The notes under the pieces were generated by a model. It saw nothing but the letters and a program-made list of their open reading frames with translations. It searched no databases and was not told the DNA's origin. Shown piece after piece: positions 58,057-64,000 of a stretch of DNA of 64,000 bases. Every line of letters begins with the position of its first letter. Positions within the stretch are counted from its first letter, which is position 1. The position numbers were made by a program, and so were the translations under genes. Source of the stretch: Harmothoe impar (Eukaryota; Annelida; Polychaeta; Phyllodocida; Polynoidae); the NCBI GenBank assembly GCA_947462335.1, contig OX381721.1:38838488-38902487 (forward strand), given 5' to 3'.

Positions 58057-58818
58057 CTCCTTCTCAAGCCTTACATATTGATGATAATTTTAGTCATAAA
58101 AGACTCCTTCTCAAACATAGAGTTAGTTTCGGTGCTCCTTCCGAATGTTCACTTTCAAAGGTTTTCTTAAGTCTCTTAGATATTTATAAGTCCTTGGCAA
58201 AACATTTGTTTGATATAACCATAAAACAAAGAAGACAGAATTTGTCTTTGAAAAACTGATAAAGTCCTTGACTTGACTTTGCAAATAGATGTTGAAAAGT
58301 TCTCCAGTAAACTGGTCTTTAGTTCTTAGTTTCCTCCAGTAAACTGGTAAAGTCCTTCGTTTGACTCAGTAGTCAAATATGTTTTTTTTTCATTAAACAC
58401 AAAAATGAATAAACAGTATTCCTTCTGTTACATACTAAAATGAACCAGTTACTTTAACTTATTTAGTTTACATACATGTTCTTAGATTTCTCATTACAGC
58501 ATACATACATGTATTACATAAACTAGATCTTTTTAGTTTTTAGAAATTAAACAACAATAATTTCTTATGTTGTTACATAATACACTAAATAACATATATA
58601 CCTTAGCTATTAAAAGGTGATCATATACAATAGGTCTTTTATATATTTTACATTAAACCATACCAAATAGCCATAACCTGCTATTATTATTTAATTAAAA
58701 ACATGATACCTAAACTTGAAAAGAGAGGTCACCATTACTTCATTTACATGTGAGGCTTCAGCCCTCATCTCCCTAACCTAACAGCAAAATAACCCATTGC
58801 CCTCAAGTCTTTGTAGCA

Positions 58819-59314
58819 CACAGTGATCAGCTCCAGCTCACGGTGATCAGCTCCAGCTCACGGTGATCAGCTCCAGCTCACGGTGATCAGCTCCAGCTCA
58901 CGGTGATCAGCTCCAGCTCACAAGTGATCAGCTCCAGCTCACGGTGATCAGCTCCAGCTCACAAGTGATCAGCTCCAGCTCACAAGTGATCAGCTCCAGC
59001 TCACAAGTGATCAGCCCCAGCTCACAAGTGATCAGCTCTAGCTCACAAGTGATCAGCTACAGCTCACAAAAAAATGTGATCAGCTACAGCTCACAAGTGA
59101 TCAGCTAAAGCTCACAGGTGATCAGCTAAAGCTCACAGGTGATCAGCTAAAGCTCACAGGTGATCAGCTACAGCTCACAGGTGATCAGCTACAGCTCACG
59201 GTGATCAGCTACAGCTCACAAGTGATCAGCTACAGCTCACGGTGATCAGCTCAAGCTCACGGTGATCAGCTCAAGCTCACGGTGATCAGCTACAGCTCAC
59301 AGTGATCAGCTACA
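58819..59314. repeat. 20-21-bp satellite, GTGATCAGCTCCAGCTCACG
   Basis: About 24 tandem copies; later copies drift to GTGATCAGCTACAGCTCACA. Each unit holds TGATCA and AGCT palindromes and is itself nearly self-complementary. There are no unique spacers, so this is not a CRISPR-like array. Confidence 0.93.
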
Positions 59315-59415
59315 GTACCCAGTGCCTCTGACACGTCACCAGTGCCTCTGACACGTCCCCAGTGCCTCTGACACGTCCCCAGTGCCTCTGACACGTCTCC
59401 AGTGTCTCTGACACA
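59315..59415. repeat. 20-bp minisatellite, CAGTGCCTCTGACACGTCCC
   Basis: Five copies directly following the GTGATCAGCT satellite. Confidence 0.9.
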
Positions 59416-59971
59416 CACACACACCCCATGTCGATATCCTGGCTGTGGTACACCCTGCATGTCACAGACTCTAGTCTGACATACACATAGATGTCCTGAC
59501 GTCACCTGCAGTCTCCTGACGTCACCTCCCAGTAAACAAGAAAACGTTATATAACGTTGGGAAAACGTTCCCTGAAGGGCTGGAAAACGTTTGGAAAAAA
59601 CGGGAAAATAACGTTATTTTACGCAAATTCGTTGACTCAATTTTGCGTATATTAACGTTATAGAAAAACGTTATAATGTGCAACGTTATTATAACGTTAT
59701 TTTGCGTTTTTTAAAGAATGTATTTGACCGTTAATTAACGTATAAAAAACGTTATTTTACGGGTTTTTTAAAGTAGTTCTACATGTTTTTCAAACTTCAA
59801 CACAATATTCTACATAATTTTATCTGTCCTGAAAATGTCTTTTGAACATATGCTCCCGGGCAAATTTGTAGGGTTTGTGATGTTTCAAAAAGAAAACAAA
59901 GTATTATGGTAAAAACAATGGCAGACAGAATAAATATACATTTTTACTCCTTCACCTACAACAGATTCCAT

Positions 59972-60036
59972 GGCATGATGGTTATGGCATTTGACTTCTG
60001 ATCCAAGGGTCTGGGGTTCTGGTCTCAGTCATGCCA
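59972..60036 (+). pseudogene. tRNA-like sequence (Arg-UCU type), probably a SINE head
   Basis: GGCATGA (59972-59978) pairs perfectly with TCATGCC (60029-60035). An anticodon-like arm TTTGA-CTTCTGA-TCCAA with TCT in anticodon position and a T-arm CTGGG/CTCAG around GTTCTGGT follow. The D arm is short and the T loop has one base too many, so it is degenerate. GGCATTTGACTTCTGATC resembles tRNA-Arg(UCU). Confidence 0.4.
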
Positions 60037-60129
60037 AACTAGCTCAGCTTTTGTTAATTTCGTCACAGTATGAGCCAATATGACAAAATTGCCCCCCTGG
60101 TGTCTCCAAGTGTTTCTTCTCCGTTATAT

Positions 60130-60480
60130 GTAATTGAGTAGTGCTATCTATGACTATGGATACAAAGGTAGCTGGTTCCCTTCCCGGCAGGCATGCACAT
60201 AAGGATTCCCGTTCATAACTATGTTTGATTCTTTTTTAAAGTGTATTCTGGTTATCACATGGTACAGGTAAAGAGGGTTGCATAGGTTCGAATCCCATTA
60301 CCAAAAACCTGGATGTTTCTAGTAGTTGTGTGCTGTGTTGGTGATAAAAATATTCACATAAAACCTTCCATATACATCAAATTGAACACCAGCATTCCCT
60401 GACTGGGAAGTGAACCCACTACCTTTGTATCCATAGTCCCGTGCTCTAGGCCCTCACCTACCGGGGCATGTATTGGGAGA
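60130..60480. repeat. Paired tRNA-like repeats in opposite directions
   Basis: GACTATGGATACAAAGGTAG at about 60150 (plus) recurs in reverse complement at about 60420-60440. Each is followed in its own sense by a box-B-like GGTTC segment. GGTTCGAATCCCATTACC is near 60283. These look like SINE fragments. Confidence 0.4.
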
Positions 60481-60749
60481 GGTATATGAACTGTGACCAG
60501 TGGTGACTGTGCCATAGTACAGAGAGTAGCTGTTGACAAAGAAGATTGATTCAAAAAGGGTTTGTGTGAATGTATTAATGTCTGAATGGTTTATAATTAT
60601 TATGTGAAGAATATGTATTCCCTGCGAGGGTGTGTGGTTAATGAAAGGGTTCTTCTACATCAATCATGGACATTTATTGAGCACCCTTGGGATTCGAACT
60701 CACAACCTCAACCTGCATATGGGGTAAATCCCGTGGTTTAACAGCATAG

Positions 60750-60977
60750 TAGGGTAGATTCACCTTAAGTCAGACACATACCTTGAGACGGACACTTGAT
60801 TTTGTGGTCATTTAAGCATTTTAAGCTCTTCATTTTTGAACTAGGGTAAAGTTTAAAGTAAAGTGTTTAGTTATTCTTTCAAAAAAACATACACTAGAAG
60901 TTGTAGTTTACATGAATACCCTCAAATTTCACTGTCCGTCTCAGGGTATGTGTCCGACTCATGGTGAATATACCCTA
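60750..60977. mobile_element. Nested MITE, TAGGGTAGATTCACC termini
   Basis: About 45-bp inverted repeats: TAGGGTAGATTCACCTTAAG... at 60750 against ...CATGGTGAATATACCCTA ending at 60977, both with GTC(A/C)GACACATACC and GAGACGGACA. Total 228 bp, inside the 59528-61308 element. Confidence 0.7.
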
Positions 60978-61446
60978 CATGTAAAATCACGTCTTAGATT
61001 CTCTTAGATTCTCGGATAATATTTGCTCACAGAATCGCCAAATATTCCCGGGAATATCTCGTGACTTGTTACCAGGGTGGCCCCACCCACAGGCCCATTT
61101 AGTCGTTGGATATAATATGGTATTGGCTACCATCATTTTTGTGATAAACAGTAATATAAAACGTTAAATAACGTTATATAACGTTGTGAAAACAAATGTT
61201 TTTGGAATAACCATATAACAGTGTTAAATAACGTTTTACATATAACGTAAAATAACGTTATACTTGGTAACGTTTCAAAACGTTAAAAAACGTTCTTTGT
61301 TCACTGGGCTGCAGTCACACACACTATGTTGATCTACTAGTTGACTCAGGGTAACTGAGTAATACTAAACGACCCAACCATGGTTTAAGACGTTTTTGTT
61401 ACATGGGAGAAGTGCTGTCATTCAATGTCCATGGCCCACAGCCATT

Positions 61447-62290
61447 AGATAAGACCATGGAGAGACAGGCAAGATCGGGGGACAAATGTTTCCTTCGAAA
61501 AGAAATGTGAAATGTCTTTCCTTCTGCATGAAATTGAGCTGCGATCTTCAGGTACTGATTTCTCTCTTTTGCATAAACTCTTAAGTACTGTTAAATTGCT
61601 ACCCTCTAAATGAAAGTTACATAGGGTTCAATGTTAAACCAAAGATAGAAATCACATTTTCACCCACAGAGCCTCATATTTCTCTCTTTACATACAGGAA
61701 TGCCATCTACTACAGTAGAAATACCCTCATATACACAGAAAAAACCCATCTAGGTTCTTTAATTTAAATTTAAATGCAGGACACAAAAGCAAAGCAAAAG
61801 AACATGCCAGATCTCAACGTATGCAGAGCGAAATTGTACCACCCATATGTTCTCCGTTTATAGGCAGTATTCCACTGACGTCGGTCGGCCGAGATTCCGT
61901 CATCCGATAAAAGTCTACAATGTTAAACGTATGGGAATCTTGGCCGATTTACGTCAGTGGAATACTCCCTTATTGTTCAATCGACTCGCTTTTTGATAGG
62001 GACAAAAGGCAGTACATGCCTGCAACAGTCGCCCACACCCACCTGCACACCCACACCCACCTGCTCTCTCACAACCACCTGCTCACCCACACCCACCTGC
62101 TGGCCTGTTATGGAATAACATACATGTATGACACATGACTTGAGGGTACTTTTTAACAAGGAATTCATTTCTGATGCCAGAATTGACCAATGAATGATTA
62201 TAAGGGAGGATTATATCTAAGTACATGATAAGCTACAAATCCAGCTTACCCTGAGTCATCTGTGAGGTCACTCACACGCTCAATCTTTCA
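61447..62290. repeat. Dispersed repeat families A and B joined, copy 3
   Basis: 61470-61790 matches family A (50296-50640). 62030-62200 matches the CACCCACACCCACCTGCTC array and AT-rich tail of family B (7497-7620). 62245-62288 is the shared CTGAGTCATCTGTGAGGTCA dyad. This shows that A and B are parts of one larger mosaic element. Confidence 0.65.
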
Positions 62291-63003
62291 CAATGCACAG
62301 CACAATACACCAGTACCAACCTGATAATCACACCCCACGACGTGTCTCCGTGTGTCTCTCGACGGTACCACTACAAATCCACTTTTAAAACCACAGCCGT
62401 CTCTGACCACACCCCAAGTCGTCCTCAGTGTCCATAAACACGCACCACCCTTGGTTGACATCCGACGTCGTCTTGGGTGTCCACAAATGTGTCCCTGGAC
62501 TGGACACAACGTCACACACACACATACAACAGCACATCGTACACGGCGTCCTAGTGTACACGAGTCACAACAGTTACACACGTGGCTCCCCACTGCGTCC
62601 CCGGGGCGTCTCTCGGAGTTTCCCCAGCGTCCTCACGATGTCCATGTGTGCCCCAACGTGTGCATCTCCAAATGATCAAACCAGCCCTGTCACACCATAC
62701 ACATCGTATCCATGGCATGTGTATCATAGTGCCGACCTACTGCCAGTTTGAAAGTCCATCCACATCAGCAGATCGTACACGGCGTCCTCGCCACCTTGCT
62801 GCTACTTTCCCGAGGTGGGCGCTCCCCCTCCTCAGGCCAGCTGCCGCCTCACGCTGCCTCCCACGTCGTCCCGGGGCGTCCAAAACTCGCCGTTCAATCT
62901 CTTATCAATCCTCCGTAATCCAACCCCGAATTCCTTCCAGCAGAACGCACTTTACAGCTTCAGATGTTAATCTCTCCACTGATCGTATTCTGGGTCCATA
63001 GCC
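62291..63003. other. GC-rich unassigned sequence with CGTC motifs
   Basis: CpG-rich, unlike its surroundings, with an open frame on the plus strand (62582-63001) that resembles no protein I know. GTACACGGCGTCCT occurs twice (62536 and 62774). It abuts the right-hand direct repeat and may be the only remaining original interior of the 5.3-kb structure. Confidence 0.35.
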
Positions 63004-63186
63004 TATTGATTTTATATGGATTAGGTCGGATCTAACAGAGACTCAGGAATACATCGTCTGACATGTTGGGACGCCAACTTGTAGCTGCTTTAATTGCGCA
63101 TGCGCCAACATATAATTTATACACCAGGTGGCAGGTGGGTACTTTGCCACCTTGATTAATATGTAGGATCGCACATAATTTCAACA
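63004..63186. repeat. Direct terminal repeat, right copy
   Basis: Matches 57874-58056 with three visible substitutions (G for A near 63073, G for C near 63138, A for G near 63149). Followed by ATATG. Confidence 0.85.
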
Positions 63187-63421
63187 ATATGTAGATATTA
63201 ATTGATGTCAGTAACGTTTGAAGGAGTATTCTTTTTAACAATTAGTGAGGATGGGAATCACAGGGCCGGCTGCAAAAACATTACCAGAACTAGTTCTCAG
63301 TTCCTGTTCCTGCTCCCACCAGGCCAAAAACTAGATCTTGTTAAGTCTTAATTCATGTTTCTATAGAATCCGGCAATTTCCCCGATCATTAACCCTTAAC
63401 GTCAGCATTATGCCAAAAAGC

Positions 63422-63909
63422 TACCCAATAAACAAAAAAACGTTATACAACTTTATTTAACGTTTCCAGAGGCGTAGGAAGCAAATCTTTATTGGGGGGC
63501 CCACTCCAACCAACTTTTAATACCAGCTTTTATGCATGATGTATCATATATACACACTTATATATGATTGTATATAAAAGTAGTATTTGACCCCCTTTAG
63601 TTCTGATTGGCCTACCCACTTTTCCCTATGCGGGAGAGGTACAAATTGGAAATAGTGTAATTATATTACAGGTCTTGACAAATTTTTGGGGGGGCCCAAA
63701 CATATTCAGGCCCCCCTTCCTCAGTGATTGGGGGGGCCGGGGCCCCCCTGGCCCCCCCTTTTCCTACGCCACTGAAGTTTCTCTATGGCTCCTTATTATG
63801 GCAAAATGTGATATAACGTTTCTCTATGGCTCCTTATTATGGCAAAACGTTATATATAATGTTAAAACGTTATTTTGACGTAAAATAATGTATTGTTGTT
63901 AGCTGGGTA
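63422..63909. mobile_element. AACGTT-family MITE, copy 3, with nested insert
   Basis: TACCCAATAAACAAAAAAAC at 63422 and GTTAGCTGGGTA ending at 63909, with TA at both edges. A second element (63471-63776) splits it. To the right, about 40 bp containing TTTCTCTATGGCTCCTTATT is duplicated in tandem (63777-63845). Confidence 0.6.
63471..63776. mobile_element. Nested MITE, CAGAGGCGTAGGAA termini
   Basis: CAGAGGCGTAGGAAGC at about 63469 is mirrored by TTCCTACGCCACTG ending at about 63776. G-rich and C-rich runs lie just inside each end. Non-coding. Confidence 0.65.
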
Positions 63910-64000
63910 GTTATTGATCTGTTGTCACAAATAACTCATTGGTACTGTGTCGGCGCATCATGCTGATCCTTTGGGTGTGCACCAACACCGTAGGGTTGAC
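63910..64000. repeat. Partial GATGCATG element at the window edge
   Basis: GTGTCGGCGCATCATGCTGA and CACCAACACCGTAGGGTTGA resemble the shoulders of the palindromic family. Truncated by the end of the window. Confidence 0.35.

Larger units (their letters stand above)
59528..61308. mobile_element. AACGTT-family DNA element, copy 2 (1.8 kb)
   Basis: CCCAGTAAACAAGAAAACGT at 59528 and the mirrored ACGTTCTTTGTTCACTGGG ending at 61308. Both ends have subterminal zones packed with AACGTT (59540-59770, 61140-61300). The middle holds tRNA-like sequences and a nested MITE. No transposase is present. It is inserted inside the 57874-63186 structure. Confidence 0.65.
57874..63186. mobile_element. 5.3-kb structure bounded by 183-bp direct repeats
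   Basis: 57874-58056 and 63004-63186 are direct repeats with three differences that I can see. ATATG lies directly before the first (57869-57873) and after the second (63187-63191), which looks like a 5-bp target duplication. The first copy with its preceding TG would read TGTATTG...CAACA, LTR-like, but the second lacks that TG. I see no primer-binding site, polypurine tract or proteins. The repeats share CACCAGGTGGC(A/G)GGTCGGT with the A repeats of the Ngaro element. It could be a non-autonomous LTR-type element or a gutted recombinase-type element. Confidence 0.55.

Noticed and set aside
58819..59314. Regular short repeats resembling a CRISPR array
   Set aside because: Units are contiguous without unique spacers and the genome is animal. 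It is a satellite.
62582..63001. 139-residue Arg/Pro/Ser-rich frame
   Set aside because: Compositional effect of CpG-rich DNA. No similarity or splice signal recognised.
57872..63186. Classical LTR retrotransposon with TGT...ACA ends
   Set aside because: The TG is present only before the left repeat, and I found no primer-binding site, polypurine tract, gag or pol. Kept as unclassified.

Overview
This is a piece of an animal nuclear genome, not a prokaryote or a virus. Genes have introns with GT-AG boundaries, metazoan protein families appear (rhodopsin-class GPCR, GT92 glycosyltransferase, ankyrin plus SOCS-box protein, thyroglobulin type-1 protein), and most of the rest is transposable elements, small inverted-repeat elements and satellite DNA. 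A marine invertebrate is likely. Amphioxus-like chordates are my first guess from the mix of families, but nothing here proves the species.

Layout. 1-8.5 kb: repeat-rich DNA with two candidate minus-strand exons (signal peptide at 4850-4902, possible SEA domain at 3483-3655). 8515-14180: a complete Ngaro-type tyrosine-recombinase retrotransposon on the minus strand (gag, RT/RNase H, recombinase) bounded by split direct repeats whose copies look identical. 16.1-17.2 kb: an intact aminergic-like GPCR on the minus strand. 17.6-25.8 kb: inverted-repeat elements and one doubtful exon. 26.05-30.19 kb: a six-exon plus-strand gene for a secreted protein with three thyroglobulin type-1 domains. 30.8-34.9 kb: a 4.1-kb inverted-repeat structure filled with TCATGA satellite and two GC-rich minisatellites. 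35.6-38.5 kb: a minus-strand GT92 glycosyltransferase whose 5' UTR intron holds a truncated antisense LINE. 39.97-40.42 kb: a near-perfect 448-bp hairpin. 48.2-52.6 kb: a two-exon plus-strand ankyrin/SOCS-box gene with an inverted broken exon copy inside its intron. 52.6-64 kb: stacked and nested DNA elements, a 20-bp satellite, and a 5.3-kb structure bounded by 183-bp direct repeats.

The host genes show no shared pathway. They are unrelated single genes: membrane receptor, Golgi enzyme, secreted Cys-rich protein, ubiquitin-ligase adaptor. The striking content is the retrotransposon: its three long open frames are intact, its repeats show no differences by eye, its internal A2/B1 junction equals its two outer ends joined, and its empty target site can be recognised inside another repeat family with no target duplication.
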